From positions 124,001 to 188,000 of the forward strand of contig CAJNOJ010000147.1 of the NCBI GenBank assembly GCA_905250025.1: a stretch of 64,000 nucleotides of DNA. Direction: 5' to 3'. Origin of the DNA: Adineta ricciae. Its lineage: Eukaryota > Rotifera > Eurotatoria > Adinetida > Adinetidae. The notes below the pieces were generated by a model. It saw nothing but the letters and a program-made list of their open reading frames with translations. It was not told the origin of the DNA and made no database searches. The position numbers and the translations under genes are program-made. This document shows, one piece after another, positions 21,816 through 33,947 of this stretch (the stretch's first letter is position 1; each line of letters starts with the position of its first letter).

Positions 21816-23300
21816 TTTCATTAGCTAACAGATAAAAGTCAATGGCCAACTTAACATGTTCTACTGCCAATTGCGAGCCTTCCTTTAGTCTTCCTCCAAT
21901 ATTTTTATGAAGTCGTGCCATATCAGACAAAGAGTTTAATTCCCTATCGTGCGCAAACTCCATCCAGATTTTTAGTGCTGCTTCGTAATTTGCCAGATAC
22001 ATACAACTACCATCCATCCAATACACACCTTTTTTTACACCTAAAATCCATTTTTCTGTTGGATATAAATACATCAGTTCATCGAAAATATATTTTGTAC
22101 TTTCAGTGCAAAGCGTATGCAATGAACCGGTAATGCAGTTTTTCAGTGTTCGCCTTTCTGATGTACTTTGGAAGCATTTGAAAACAGCATGATCGCGAAT
22201 TAGCTTTAATTTAATTATCCAGAATTGTTCAGTCGCATCGTATTGGGCTGATTGAATTTTAAACTGTGTACCAGGCATGAACAAAATCTCGGATTCATCC
22301 TTCATGTATGTTTCAGATGAAAGATCACCGTATGGACGAGATTTCATTTGGGTATCGACTTCAATTTCAAACAGAACACTTTGAAGTTTATCTTCAGGCT
22401 GTGATGGACCTAGGAAGAATGTTGCTGGTGTTCGATCTCGTGCTGTTGAAAAAAAACTATTGATCGATATGTAGGGAAATAATGTTTCTCGAAATTGTTC
22501 CACTTCATGTCTGTTCATAATTTGTCCACGATAAAATGTCGATATCCTCGGTTCTTCGCGAATGAATTTTTCATGTTTCTTTTCGAGTTCTCGATAAAGA
22601 TCTTGAATGTAGAATCCGAATAGAAATGCTAGACCGGCATTTTTTTGACGCAGTGATTGATTAAGAAGTCGATAAAGAAATGAATTGCGCGTGTACCACT
22701 GTATAGCTTGATCAGATGTATACGTATCTTGAAACTCATTTAACGTATTCACGTTTGCCGAACTTTTACGGTAATAGGCTTTAAGTTTGGTAACCAATCG
22801 CAGGCGACAGATCGTTTTCGGATAGGGAACTTGAAGAAGAAAATTAATAAATTTTGGCCATGATGAGACAGTTGGATGGCCTTTGACTTCACTCTGGTTG
22901 GAAGCGACAGTAAAAATTGAATGAATTTTAGTTTTGGAACGAACATTCAACTCTTTGATCAAGACTTTATCTAACTGCTTGAATTTTTTTATAGACAGCG
23001 GGATGCACCTGTATGAGATAAATGTGTATTAACAGTAAAAACGAATGAAGTTCCTACCTTCGGATATTCTAATATCCAAGTGTGATCATTCTGCTCGTTC
23101 GGATCGTGAATGTATATTTTTGAAATGTGAGGTAACTGATGAACAAGGGAAACAAATTCTTTTTGCTGCCGTGAACAAATTAAAAATGTCGTACAGATGC
23201 TGCCGGCATTTCTCCATATCTTCGAATAATTCGACATAGTCGACGTCTGGTTTAAACGAGTACACGGAAAATCGATCAAACACATCGTCCTCAGTTGCTT
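21816..23300 (-). pseudogene. ADP-ribosyltransferase-TPR gene, 5' half (haplotype A, several lesions)
   Basis: The catalytic exon (21816-23008) keeps the whole ART core including the E-x-E pair. It has a Lys codon where haplotype B has TAG. The allele is broken elsewhere. The start codon and about 34 codons are missing because of a ~200-bp deletion near 23297 (TTCT microhomology compared with 14810-15012). A 23-bp deletion near 23190 shifts the first exon out of frame. One extra A in the A-run after the first intron (about 22990, seven instead of six) shifts the frame again. The 3' part of this allele lies at 1544-2815, separated by a repeat insertion. Together these argue for a non-functional allele. 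Confidence 0.75.
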
Positions 23301-25186
23301 CTCTCACGCTGTTATTTTGTATACGTTCGTTAGAGTATGAGTCATTTTTGTGCAGGTTATATTCTTACCTATTTTTGAAAGAAAAGGAAATGATTTGTTC
23401 GATATATTTTACTCATCGAAAACAATATTCTTCACGCAACAAGACATAGTTAATGAATAATACATTTATTCACAGTTTTTTTGCTATCGGTTGATCAAAA
23501 CACAATACGAAAGACTGATTTGTACTTGAAATTGTCACCGGTGGATGTGCATGTCCTTTTCTTCAGGCTATAGAACAAGTTTAGGTAATGTTGATCGCTA
23601 ATTACTCATTTGACCAGTATATTCTTCTACGTAAGCGAATAACTGAAAATGTACTCACTACGAATACACTTTTCGTACAATATGAGATCACCAGCGGTGG
23701 TGCTCTATGGAAAAAAGACAACTAGAGGCTTTCAATTCAGTGAAAACATCGATAATCAAGATCCATTACCGTCGTTAGCTATTTCACTCCTGAATACAAA
23801 AGATTTCAATTCACTTGAATCGATCGTTTGATAATGTATCATATTTTTATACATATTCTTCGAAAGATCTACAAAATGTAACGGGTGGTCCAGGATAAAT
23901 GAGCGCCTAAGTATTTCGGTGACATCTTCCTCGTGCTTCATCTGATTGAACCAATTTTTTTTTTGAAAGACGCGCCGTTCAATTCTCTCTCAACGGTTAT
24001 CTAATGAACTAAAATAGAGCTATTCTTGTCAACGAAAAGAGATGAAAAGTAAAGACGTTCAGAAAATNAATGGAGAATATTTGAGAGATTAGGAAATAAA
24101 GCCTTTGCGTGAAATCTGACGGCGATTCTTTCAAGACAAAGAACGACTCTATAAGTCAAAAATTGACCGAGATAAAGCGAAAATAGTCAGGCGCTCATTT
24201 ATTCTGGACCACCCGTTATTTGCTACTTGTTGATCTCTGTCCAACTTATTTGAAAGTACACTTGATTGGTTATCGTCTATGTCCAACTCTGCGATTGGCT
24301 TCACAACAATCTATCCATCTGAGCAAATGTATTTGCTCTATGACTATCATTGTTCGGAATCGATCTTTAGATGTGTAGGAAAACTTGATGATCCGAAAGC
24401 ATCTACGGATTATGCTTTAGTAATATCTTCACGTTGTAAACTGACTACAGTGATTTAATTTGATTGCCGGGTGTTCTTCGAAAGATTATCCAAGATCATT
24501 TCTCCTTCTTCTAGGATAAATTTGAAACAGAGAATATGTTTGTTTCTGTATATTAGTTAGTGATAGTCACGAACAGAAAATATATCTTCAATACTACTAG
24601 ATTTTAGTCTGAAAATATTTATTCGATGATAAATTACTTAGACCTTTTTGATTGGCAGTTGTCATCTACGTAGTGATTTTCTTTTGCAATAGCGAAGTAT
24701 AACATTTTACGAAGATTTTCGATGGGTGAATGTGGTTAAATTGAACTGAATAGGTTGAAAACAACGCCTGTAGCTGTTGATTTCATTCCTGTTTTGTTTT
24801 TCATACTATGTTGTAATATAACTCGTGTAACTCGGCACACAGATCATGATTGTTCTCACTCGACTTGTTCGCTGTCAATAGTATGGTCAATGTCATTAAA
24901 AAACAAAGAACAGCTCTTAGAGATTTATATCTTTTGAGACGAAGATAAAAAGATCATAAATACGGTTTGATGACCCTATTGATTTGGTTTTATAATTGTA
25001 ATCATGAAAAGTATATCATTAATTGCCGCCACAGAGTATTCACTCTACTTCTTTTCTTTTTTTTTTTAGATTACTTCAAGTGCAATATATAGGTGAAGAG
25101 TATTTCTTTCTTTCAAAGATCATTTCGAACATTTTTACATTCCTCCTTTCTTTTAAATTTATAGCAGCAAACTATTGTATTCTTGG
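23301..25186. other. Intergenic, haplotype A, with MITE and gene remnants
   Basis: Counterpart of 15012-16429. Contains the remnant of an unidentified minus-strand gene (about 23470-23870, with more stops than in haplotype B) and the inverted-repeat element at 23881-24216. There is also a ~115-bp stretch (24217-24331) absent from haplotype B. No intact gene. Confidence 0.5.
23881..24216. mobile_element. MITE with 28-bp terminal inverted repeats and TA target duplication
   Basis: The left end is ACGGGTGGTCCAGG... and the right end is its reverse complement. Over 28 bases the two ends differ at one position. The element is flanked by TA on both sides (23879-23880 and 24217-24218), as for Tc1/mariner-type elements. 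Length is 336 bp with no open frame, so it is non-autonomous. It is absent at the equivalent site in haplotype B (after about 15599), making it a haplotype-specific insertion. A single N lies inside it at 24068. A 7-base repeat AAATGTA (23874-23880 and 24325-24331) brackets the element plus the following ~110 bp. Confidence 0.85.
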
Positions 25187-27207
25187 ATGGCTGTGATATT
25201 CACTGTTCTTATTCTTTGTTCACTTTCATCAAGGAGCGAACAACAATATACATCTGACTGGACATCACTTGATGCGCGCCCTTTACCGAAGTGGTATGAC
25301 GAAAGCAAAATAGGTATCTTCATTCATTGGGGACTATACAGCGTGCCAGCTATTTCTTCCGAATGGTAAAATCATTTTATCAATTCTTATCTCCTACCTC
25401 TTCGTGCCAACTATAGGATGTGGTGGAACTGGAAAGGTGATAATCCAAGTCAGGTTGTTGTCGATTATATGAAAGCAAATTATCCACCAGACTGGACTTA
25501 TGCAAATTTCGGTCCAGAGTTCCGTGCAGATCTCTATGGTGAACCAATGTTGAATAGTTCTTCGATAATTTCTTTCCGTTTCAGATCCAAATGAATGGGC
25601 TGATCTATTCGCTGCATCCGGTGCTAAGTGAGTAGGTATGTTTTCAACTTCGAAAGATTCGTTTTTCGCATTTCATATAGATACATTGTGTTTACAAGCA
25701 AGGTCAGTTGAAAATACGAATTAAATAGATTCGTTTATGTTGAGAAAATCTGAGTAGCATCATGAAGGTTATACCATGTGGCCATCAACATTTTCATTCA
25801 ACTGGAACTCGATGCATGTTGGCCCAAAGCGAGATTTACTTGGTTATACAGCGGATTTAATGCTTTCTTTAACTTCGTTTTCTTTATTTTCAGGAGATTT
25901 AGCCTCAGCTATTCGAAATCGAACAAATCTTGTTTTTGGTTTGTATTATTCTCTGTTCGAATGGTTCAATCCATTGTATCTACGTGATAAATCGACTAAT
26001 TTTACTTCTCAAGATTATGCGAAAGTACTATCATCGTTGACTGTTTATATTTCGAATCAAAATTTGAATTCTTCAGACAAAAACAATGCCTGAATTGAAA
26101 GAAATCGTTGAAACATACAAACCTGAAATTGTTTGGTCTGATGGTGAATGGGGTTCGTTGAAAGAAGCTCCTTATTGTTCTCTAGTAGTTAGTAAGTTAT
26201 ATCAATTCAGAACCACTGGATACTTACTGGAGTGCGACACAATTCTTGGCATGGCTTTATAATGACAGTCCAGTGAAAGATACTGTTGTAAGTAGAGAAA
26301 ACGAACGAGATATGTTGAGTTCTTCTCCGCCTAGGTGACCAACGATCGATGGGGTAGTGGAACACTATGTAAACATGGTGGTTTCTATACTTGCTTGGAT
26401 CGTTACAACCCAGGACATTTGGTTGAACACAAATGGGAGAATTGCTTCACGGTATGGAAGAGAATTCGATTCCGTAGAATGTTACATTTTGTGTAGATTG
26501 ATAAACGATCATGGGCATATCGTCCTATTGCAAATATTGATGATTACATGACAATTGAAGAAGTACTTCGAGAAATAGTGATAACGATCAGTACTGGAGG
26601 AAATGCATTGGTGAATGTCGGTCCCAATAGACATGGCAAAATCCCACCGATATTTCAAGAACGTTTGCAACAGATGGGTTCATGGTTGAAAGTAAACGGG
26701 GAAGGGATTTACGCGTCGGTACCATGGAAATATCAAAACGACACAATCAATTCTGATGTTTGGTGAGTTGTGATTACAACTGTCTGAGAGTTCTAATGTA
26801 TGTTCACTGGTAGGTATACCTCATCGAAAGATGGTAGATATGTATATGCTTTTCTTCTGATGTGGCCGAAGAATATCACTGAGATAACATTGGGGGCTCC
26901 GTTACCTTCGGCAAATACAGTTGTGACAATGCTGGGCTCAAATGGTCATTCTATTCCATGGAAAGTAGGTAGTGACAATCGTGGTATGATGATTGATACA
27001 TCGAATGTCAAACTTCATTTGCTCGAAAGTCAATGGGTGTGGGTATTCAGACTAGCCGATTTATCAATTGACAATACCACTATGACTACAATCCAACGGA
27101 CAACATCGACTGCACGTATCACTTCTCGAAGCAATGCAAACCTTTCTTTTTCTTCTTCTTTGTCATTATTTATGCTTCTTGGTGTGCTACTTTATGTCAC
27201 AATGTGA
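25187..27207 (+). CDS. Alpha-L-fucosidase, GH29 (haplotype A)
   Basis: Exons 25187-25365, 25417-25538, 25585-25627, 25681-25702, 25758-25842, 25894-26024, 26077-26152, 26211-26287, 26335-26451, 26497-26762 and 26814-27207. Each has exactly the same length as in the haplotype B allele (504 codons), so the frame is preserved. The only intron length change is +5 bp in the seventh intron. Substitutions are scattered and conservative. The catalytic IVWSDGEW and the [10 protein letters not shown] segment are unchanged. Both alleles look functional, unlike the flanking ART and NHL/EGF genes. Confidence 0.9.
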
Positions 27208-27435
27208 GCATCGGCTCAACATATTCCAACAATAAAGAACAGTACAGAAAAAAAAAAGTTAATATTTTATGTTGAGGATGTAGATGGCCATACGAATGTC
27301 CATCTCTCATTGAAACCATTTTGCTCACCTTGCACTTCACGCGCCGTAGGATTCCTTCTCACGGAAAACGTTTACTTTATTCGACTGAAAAATAAAACGA
27401 TGGAAAAATAGTCTTTCTTTTGCTCAAGTGAATAT

Positions 27436-30400
27436 TCAAAATGGTAGTGCATTGACATAAATATATCGCGTAACGTCTGGTCGCCTAGTTCTGCTTGCTT
27501 TCTTCGCTTGTTTTTTCTTGAGAAGATCTTTACCTACTGGATCAATATTGAAACCATACTTCAGCACATCCATGACAATAATAAACATTGCAGTACTTAT
27601 TATTGCAAAAATTACAATATAAGCAAATGATTTAGAAAACGTCTGAAAAGCCACGGTTCTACTCGATGTTATTTCACAATATTGGCCAGAATAACTTCCG
27701 GAAATACATTGGCAGGTGTAATTGAGTAACAGTGGTTGGCAAACGCCTCGATTTAAACACGTTGTCGGTTTACAATAGTTTATTTTTGTTTCACAATGAC
27801 TATTCTGCCAACCAGGCGAACATGAACACGTAAATGTTGTGTTGGATGTTTCGTTACATATTCCTAAAATGGGAAAAAAATGTTGTTTTCATATTGTGTT
27901 TTTCTTCTAAACGCACCATTATTGAGACAAGTACTCGATTGGCATGGACGATAGTTATATTGACATTGGGTACCATTAAAGCCAGGCAGACACATGCAAC
28001 TATAACCAAGAAGTGTAGTGTTATCAGAAGAACATGTAGCATTGTTTTGACATGGTCGAAGAATATCACACGTCACATTGAATATACTATAATTTGGACA
28101 CGATGGAAGAAAAGCAGATGATTGTTGTCCACCTTGGAAATAGATAGGAATCAATTAAAAGTAATTTCTTTTCGAAATCATGAAATAACTTGGCAAAGTG
28201 CGTTCTAGAGCGATAGTGTTTATTAGTCTTAGCTACCTTCCCTGCGGATAGATTGACTGAGTATAGACCTTACGTACCAATTTGATAAAAAAAACTTTCA
28301 GAGCAATCCCTACAGGATTAAAATGTGAAACTAAACCTTCAACACTCCCTTCCAGGTCGTGTTTCACAAAACTGTATTAGAGTTAATTTGAAGAGTGGTC
28401 AAAGATGAAGTAGTCGTTTTGACAACATTAGTATTACGTGTATTCGCAGTTGAGTTCAATGTATTTTGTAAAGTCGTTGATTCATCTAGGATATGCAAAT
28501 CTCGTTCTATGTTTGTCCAATGAATAAGATTCAGCACGAAAAAGGCAGTAGAACATTTTGTCATCTAATCGATTAGATGGTCACGAACAAGTGATGCTGT
28601 CAACAATAGAACCGGAACAAACTGTAACTTATTCGAAATAGAATAGCGAACATTCATTCAAGCTCTCATTTTCATCTCTGTTATTCAAAAATGTTCAAGA
28701 AATTGCTGACAGGTCATTGTAAAAATATGGCATCAGCTACTTACTGCATGAATTTGTTATTAAGAAAAACTTTTGCACTCGATTGTTATGAGTATCAGCA
28801 ATAAATAAATTACCATAACTATCGAAACTAAGACTTGTCGGTTGATATAGTTGGTTTGATGCTGAACCAGAACCCGTACATCCAATTACACATCGATAAC
28901 CGTTGAATCCCGGGCCGACAACGCGACCACTACCATACTCAAGAATAAATAGGTGCCTATCCGCGTCAAGAACGATTGCTATTGGATACGAAAGTGTAAT
29001 CGTTTCGTTTGATCCATTTCCAACTATCGTAGTGGCGTTTGAATCGTTCGTTAGAAAGAGCTGGATTCTGTTATTGAAACAATCTGCTACATATAGGTTG
29101 AGTTCAAGGTCGACAAATATTCCTCGAGGCCCGTAAAGCATGTTTGGTGCGTTTCCAAATGTTCCTGTTCCTGCAACGGCGGTGGTTGAGTTGACACTGT
29201 CGTTCAATGATTTTTTTACCACTATGTGAGAATTACCAATAGAACAATAGAGATGATCACTCACATCGATAAAGAGTCCATAGCAAATTCCATTAACGTA
29301 CATTGCGACAACGCTGCTCGTTGCATTCAGTGTCCACTTATCGACTCGACCGTTATACTTGCCGTTGTCAACATACACATCACCAATGGTGGATATGAAC
29401 ATACTGTATGGCTCATTTAAACCGCCCGAAATATCTCTGGAAACGTTTATGCTATCTTCAGGCCATACCAGAATCCGATTCAGAATCGGTGCAGCAACGT
29501 AGAGAGTATTATCAATATCTATATAAACGCTATCAGGTAATGCACCGAATGTGTTGTTATCACCGATAGTTACACCGCTAGAATTCCATGTTGTATAAGA
29601 AGAAATCTTCGGTCGGTTGTAAGAAAGTCCTACAATGAATAGAATATTTCTATTTATTATCTTATCTGTGTTCATTCATGAACTAAAATCACAATAAAGG
29701 AAAGTCAACTCTGTGGTCATTGTGATTAGAGTTCTAATCGAAAATTTGGGGCGCAGTGGCAGAAATATGCCATTTTTGTAGACAAAAACAATTTTCTTCT
29801 CAACACATACGTACATTAATTTACTCGTCTATGTTTCCAATAAAATACACTTTAAATGTTGCTTTATGAGTTCTGTCTATATAGTACCTACTTACTAGTC
29901 GGTTAGATCTGCACAATCCCTAACCGTGTTCGCGGACGATCATAGCGATCGAAAAAAGATTGTTTCATCGATCGTTTCCCTATATTTTTTATTATAGCCA
30001 ATGAAAATACTTACCACAAGAATTCGTAGCTAAAATAAACTTTTGAATTCGTTGATTGTAAGTATCGGCGACGAATAAGTTGCCGTAACTATCGAAACTG
30101 AAGCTATACGGATAGTTCAATTGGTCGGACCCAGCTCCGCCCACCCTCGAACATCCAACTATACATCGAAAACCGTTGAAACTAGATCCAACAATACGAT
30201 TATTATTGTGATCGACAATAAATAAATATCCGGCTGCATCCAGTAGAACATCTGATGGACCATTGAGTACGATTGTTCCTGACGTTCCGACTACGGTAGT
30301 AGCGTTTAATTCATTTGGTCGAAATTGTTGAATTCTATTGTTCTTGAAATCGGCAACATATAGATTTAAATTTGCATCGACCCAAATTCCAAGGGGATTG

Positions 30401-31263
30401 GAAAGCATGTATGCGTTTGGTCCATTTGTTCCATTTCCTGCTGCGATCGAGGGTGCAGTGTTTGCAGTGCTGTTAAGTGATATTTTAATAACTATATTTC
30501 TATTATCACTCGAGCAGTAGAGAGTCTCGTTAATATCAATAAATAGATAAGCACATCTTCCACTAACATTCATAATAGTGACTTTAACCGTTGCATTCGC
30601 CGACCACTTACTCACTTGACCAATCGCATCACCACTGCTAACGTAAATATCACCAGTACTCGTGACAAAAACGCCATAAGAATTGTTTACACCAATAGAT
30701 ATGTTTTGTGTTACAATGTCACTATCTTTAGCCCACACAAGAACTTGCTTTATAGATGCGGCCGTCACATAAACAGTGTTGTCTTTGTTGACAAAGATTT
30801 TATACGGATAGGTGCCTACGGTTGTATTGTTTGCAAACGTAGTGGCCACTGAATTCCAAATTGCACAGGAGGAAAATTGTGGTTGGTTTATAGATAAACC
30901 TATCGAATGGAATATGTCTTCTATTACTGAACACAAGCATTAGCTGATATCCCCTCCAAATTACCAACAATTCTTTACCACTAAATTTCATACGATGAAA
31001 TATTTCTATATCGTAGTTGGTAAAGATGGAAACTACTATAGTACACTCAAATGATTCTTGTTGGAATCTAGACAACCCTTTGGTTATTTTAGAGAATTAG
31101 TGCTCCGTTTTTTCAAAATAAACGCAACCGGTAGCCGTGTTTAATCACTTCTACCCATATAACTTTTACAAAGGAGAAAATGTTGTTGCATTCGCTTACC
31201 GATAATCTGATTGATTATTATCAACATCAGCAAGCCTAAAACTGATTTGTACATCGTCCACAT
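27436..31263 (-). pseudogene. NHL x2/EGF/transmembrane protein gene, haplotype A (complete length, EGF part interrupted)
   Basis: Exons recognised: 31200-31263 (ATG and signal peptide, hydrophobic VLGLLMLIII), 30015-30899 and 28745-29629 (NHL modules of exactly 295 codons each, joined through a 385-bp intron), a Ser/Thr-rich exon ending near 28374, the EGF exon from 27917 upward, and 27436-27863 (EGF, transmembrane helix, tail). Two defects separate the NHL part from the EGF/membrane part. A short insertion at about 28290-28370 brings an in-frame TGA (28364-28366), and TAA at 28155-28157 replaces a Glu codon of haplotype B. Unless splicing avoids both, the product would be a soluble secreted double NHL propeller. 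The 5' intron is 300 bp. Confidence 0.7.
28290..28370. mobile_element. Short repeat insertion in the NHL/EGF gene
   Basis: Compared with 19540-19552 of haplotype B, block 3 has about 80 extra bases bounded by AAACT-like direct repeats, consistent with target duplication. One end (reverse complement TGTGAAACACGACCTGGAAGG) matches the sequence that interrupts the ART exon at 2815-2850. An internal GTGAAAC/GTTTCAC inverted pair is present. No coding capacity. The family is unnamed here. Confidence 0.55.
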
Positions 31264-31880
31264 ATTTTGTGTGGTTGGTTTTGGTTTAAAAACGATAGAA
31301 TAATAATTTACAAGTCTTCTGTATAGTTCGCAGCTAACAGGAACTGTTGAAAATGACGAGCAAAATACTTTCTGAAAGAATTTTCTCGATAATAAAAAAT
31401 GAATTCAAGTTTCATGTCTTCATCTTTATATATGATCGAGTGTTGAGTCAACATAGGAACAAATCAAGGCAACAGAGGAAAGAGCCTATTTGTTATTCAT
31501 CAGATTTTTTCTAGTACCGATTGATTTCCTTTTCCCGTCTGACTATATCCTTAGCATGTGATAGAAGTCTTCTGACACTGTATATATGTGAAAAGTGAAA
31601 ATTTCATTCTCTAATATATATTTGGGATCATATCTCAAAATTCGATGTATACTATTTCATTATCGATGGCCATTAATGAATATTTTTCAGGTTTCATTAT
31701 GATTGAACATTATTCAAATATATGTCAAATAAAATTTTTGCATTGTCATTTGTTTATTCTGTTATGTGCTTTTCAACTATGTTCAAGCAAAAAAAAGGCA
31801 AAGAATGTTTTTGTTTGATCAGAATAACGAAGGAAAAAACTGATGGTTTTCCGAAATCAAACAAGAACACGGAATGATGC

Positions 31881-32249
31881 TACTTTTTCTTTCTTTCTTC
31901 TGAGCACAACCGTGAACTTGAAGGCTATTTAAGTGTGACTGAAATGCGCATGATAAATGTTGCTATAACCAATGACAACGAACTGATAAATAGGCCAATT
32001 ATATTTGAGGAGTATATTTGAATACCAGTGACATGAACAGATCGTTGAATGATTGGATTACGATGATCAACCATGTACAAATAGAGAAGCCCCTAAATAA
32101 ATCTATTTTATTCATAGCTGCTGAGCTGTAAATCGGTACGAATACCGCCGGAATGAAATTTCATAAAGGACCATGTATACACAAATCAAAATGAAATTCA
32201 TTATTGTAGAAGGAAACATAATCTGTTCGTTATGTTCGCAAAGTTGCAC
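31881..32249 (-). pseudogene. Nucleotide-sugar transporter (SLC35A-type) relic, haplotype A
   Basis: Counterpart of 44577-45361. Only the final transmembrane segments and a fragment at the 5' end remain. The middle ~415 bp present in haplotype B (about 44887-45303) is missing at about 32188. No continuous frame. Identification rests on the better preserved haplotype B relic. Confidence 0.45.
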
Positions 32250-32493
32250 CAAAATCCAATACGATTCCTAGGTGATTATTTGAAATAAAATCATCGATTA
32301 AAAGAGTAGTGTATGAGCGAGATAATTCTTTTTATCCAATGGTTCTTCATTCCTGTCATTGATCATCATTTTCATGTTTTCCATTGTAACAGCTATTAAA
32401 CAACAAATCAATTCAAACGTCGCGGCGACAGGAATTGATTAAAAACATTGCTGAAACGAAATCGAATCGACAAAATGTAGAGATTTGTAGAAG

Positions 32494-32633
32494 TGATTGG
32501 ACAATTACAAGTATGTTAAGTCCAATACACATTGAATGTACTTGTACTACAAAAGTGTACTGTGTGGTGGAGGTTCTTAAGTAAAAAGTACGAAAATACT
32601 TAAGTACTGTACTAAGTATCCAATCACTGACTT
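32494..32633. repeat. Imperfect palindromic repeat (TACTTAAGTA core)
   Basis: Begins GTGATTGGA and ends TCCAATCAC, with nested AAGTAC/GTACTT units between. The haplotype B counterpart (about 45518-45596) is shorter and lacks the middle and the left end. Looks like a small inverted-repeat element or hairpin-forming sequence. No target duplication identified. Confidence 0.35.
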
Positions 32634-32889
32634 CTAGGCATTCGAATTGTACATGTCGTAATGTTGTTGTTTACATTGGTTAACACAAAAGCCTACAAGA
32701 GAAATGCTTGCCTTACAAGATAATAATTATGCCGTATTTTTGTCTTTCTCTCAAAAAAAAGTGTATTCGTTGATGCGTAGGTTAATCACTCGGTCTATCG
32801 ATAGAACCCCACGTGTGTTAAGATTGCGACGCGATTTATTTTGAAAACAAACAAATACGTACAGTCGTGCAGTCGATTTATTCGTCGAA

Positions 32890-33872
32890 ATGGAGGCATT
32901 TATGAACGCCGGTGTGATTCCAATCCCATCGAAAATGGACGAAGAAAAGAATTTACATGCGGCAATCAGTGCTATAGCCAATGATCTAGCCCCGAGTTTT
33001 ACCGAACTGGAAAGCGAAACTGAAATAGAAGATAAACGCCTAATCAATGCCCTACGTCAAATGGCTCCGTATCCAACACTTGTAGAACTACAATCAACGA
33101 TTGTTAAACAAAACGCAAATGAAGCTACAACGACGATGGAACCTCCCTCGATTGAACGATTGCAACTATTTCTTGCACAACGTACAACTACCATCAAAGA
33201 ATTGAAGAAACTTCGAGCTAGTATGTCTAAACATATTCGAAATTGTAAGATATCGAATACATTTGGCAACTCTGCATCTGTTGTCGGCGGTACTCTATGT
33301 TTTTTCTTTCCGACTATCGGCGTTCCCCTTGTACTTGCTGGCAGTGCTACAAGCCTTGGTAAATATCTACAATCAAAATGACTTCTTTTCTCGATGTTTG
33401 CCCATCAATTGTAGGTACAGCTATTGCTGGAAGTATGATTGAAAAACGTCTTCAAAAGAAATACACTCACTTATTGAACGAAGACTCATTGGCGATGCAA
33501 ATGTGCGAAACAAATCTGAAAGATATCACTACCTGGCTGATCACTGTTTATTCATTTGGACAATCTGTGACACGAGCTGGAGTTGATCTGTTCCAACTAG
33601 CTGACTCCATTCAAGCAGCATCGACACTCACCGCATGGTCAGAAATCATCGCTCAACTACCATCGTTAAGTAATGCGCTGGCAACAGGAGCAAAAACTAT
33701 TAGCACAGTTAGCGGACAAATTCTCGGCATATCAGTCATTATATCTGTAGCTGATCTAATTCATACATGGATATCAAAAAATGCAACATTAGAAAGTATT
33801 GATAAAGACATCGTATTATTGGAACAACAATTAAACGAACTGAAACACATCGCTGCAGTATATCCTGTCTAA
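32890..33872 (+). CDS. ApoL-like membrane-active protein (haplotype A)
   Basis: Exons 32890-33358 and 33415-33872 with a 56-bp GT-AG intron give 309 codons. Splicing joins ...SATSLG to TAIAGSMIEKR without a break. The unspliced reading would make two ORFs overlapping at ATGA (33378). Residues about 1-120 are helical and charged. A hydrophobic Gly-rich hairpin (VVGGTLCFFFPTIGVPLVLAG, then TAIAGSMI) followed by amphipathic helices resembles the membrane-inserting region of the apolipoprotein L family. A second hydrophobic segment is near residue 260, and the C-terminus is coiled. No signal peptide. ApoL-like proteins act on membranes in host defence and lipid biology. The role here is inferred from weak similarity. 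Confidence 0.65.
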
Positions 33873-33947
33873 TTCCAATTGTTTTTCTTAATATGCAACA
33901 CGCTGAAAGTGCGCATCGAGTTTTTATTTTCATTAGTACAGAAAAAT

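Larger units (their letters stand above)
31264..32889. other. Intergenic, haplotype A, with transporter relic and palindromic repeat
   Basis: Spacer between the divergent NHL/EGF and ApoL-like genes. Holds the transporter relic (31881-32249) and an inverted-repeat stretch (32494-32633), both listed separately. Otherwise AT-rich without features I can support. Confidence 0.45.

Noticed and set aside
33378-33381. Two overlapping ORFs with an ATGA junction (also at 46342), suggesting translational coupling
   Set aside because: A 56-bp GT-AG intron (33359-33414) covers the overlap, and splicing joins the two parts into one continuous ApoL-like protein.
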